Below, piece after piece: positions 63,920-64,000 of a DNA stretch of 64,000 bases. Position numbers and translations under genes: made by a program. The stretch is from DATFVA01 sp963774455 (GTDB lineage Bacteria; Bacteroidota; Ignavibacteria; Ignavibacteriales; Ignavibacteriaceae), in the NCBI GenBank assembly GCA_963774455.1, contig CAVZFD010000005.1, positions 62,001 to 126,000 of the forward strand, in the 5' to 3' direction. Positions within the stretch are counted from its first letter, which is position 1; each line of letters opens with the position of its first letter. The notes under the pieces were generated by a model. The model had not been told where the DNA came from. It worked only from the letters and a program-made list of their open reading frames with translations, and ran no database searches.

Positions 63920-64000
63920 TTGTTTAACAAAATTCTCATCGCCAATCGCGGCGAAATAGCGTTACGCGTTATCAGGACATGCAAAGAATTGGGGATAAAA
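63920..64000 (+). CDS. accC: Biotin carboxylase, N-terminal fragment (cut by window end)
   Basis: A TTG at 63920, preceded by GGAAG, opens the frame LFNKILIANRGEIALRVIRTCKELGIK, which is the canonical start of AccC. The gene runs off the window, so only 27 residues are seen. Together with accB it forms the biotin-dependent half of acetyl-CoA carboxylase. Confidence 0.92.
   Translation, partial: MFNKILIANRGEIALRVIRTCKELGIK

Overview
The window looks like chromosome from a member of the Ignavibacteria or a closely related Bacteroidota/Chlorobi-group lineage. The evidence is a type IX secretion (T9SS) sorting domain with an NYPNPFNP motif on a gingipain-like protease (40849-44898), Bacteroidetes-type promoter motifs (TTTG-N19-TAnnTTTG upstream of leuS), many SPII lipoproteins, PEGA, WG-repeat and Reg_prop proteins, and moderate GC with AT-rich intergenic DNA. 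This placement is inference; there is no rRNA in the window. No phage, insertion sequence or CRISPR array is visible.

Layout. 1-4050: an unknown exported protein, then an Mla-type MCE lipid transporter (mlaE, mlaF, MCE protein). 4050-4714: a gene-free stretch with an 11-bp repeat array and a 60-bp tandem repeat. 4715-8263: uvrA and an unknown membrane protein. 8271-11300 (minus): a fusion of a zinc-protease-like domain, a beta-propeller and an Omp85-like barrel. 11440-19497: lipoproteins and a signalling module (GAF-type sigma-54 activator, PEGA Ser/Thr kinase, DUF5683-like protein), followed by a lipoprotein gene that has a strong sigma-54 promoter and an A9 tract that breaks its frame, then a WG-repeat protein and a three-way-junction hairpin element. 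19768-20946 (minus): AraC regulator with a multi-TM sensor. 21104-29629: leuS, serS, a heterodimeric ABC exporter and fructose-1,6-bisphosphatase. 30079-32586: a second 11-bp repeat array, then a lipopolysaccharide heptosyltransferase-like gene and waaA. 32671-36700: small enzymes and hypotheticals. 37009-40584: a giant hybrid histidine kinase. 40849-44898: the T9SS-exported C25 protease. 45198-49945: YhcH, SemiSWEET, a cation efflux protein, an SDR, a PepSY-like protein, dapF and a small hypothetical. 50070-60179: the redox cluster. 60450-64000: PHP protein, tRNA-Arg(CCG), TPR protein, efp, accB and the start of accC.

The most interesting part is 50070-60179. Six co-directional genes encode, in order: an inner-membrane protein with two H-X13-H pairs (a probable di-heme b cytochrome), an anchored TPR protein, a membrane-anchored FAD/iron-sulfur oxidoreductase, a 20-CXXCH cytochrome c, a 52-CXXCH cytochrome c, and an outer-membrane beta-barrel. 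Together these parts could carry electrons from the cytoplasm across both membranes, through up to 72 predicted c-type hemes. The gene set does not match the classical MtrCAB or OmbB-OmaB-OmcB conduits that I know. The 52-heme gene contains recent 216-bp in-frame tandem duplications, so heme number appears to be growing by repeat amplification.

Coordinates are the longest supported reading frames unless an alternative start is stated. Functions rest on motifs read by eye; no database searches were run.
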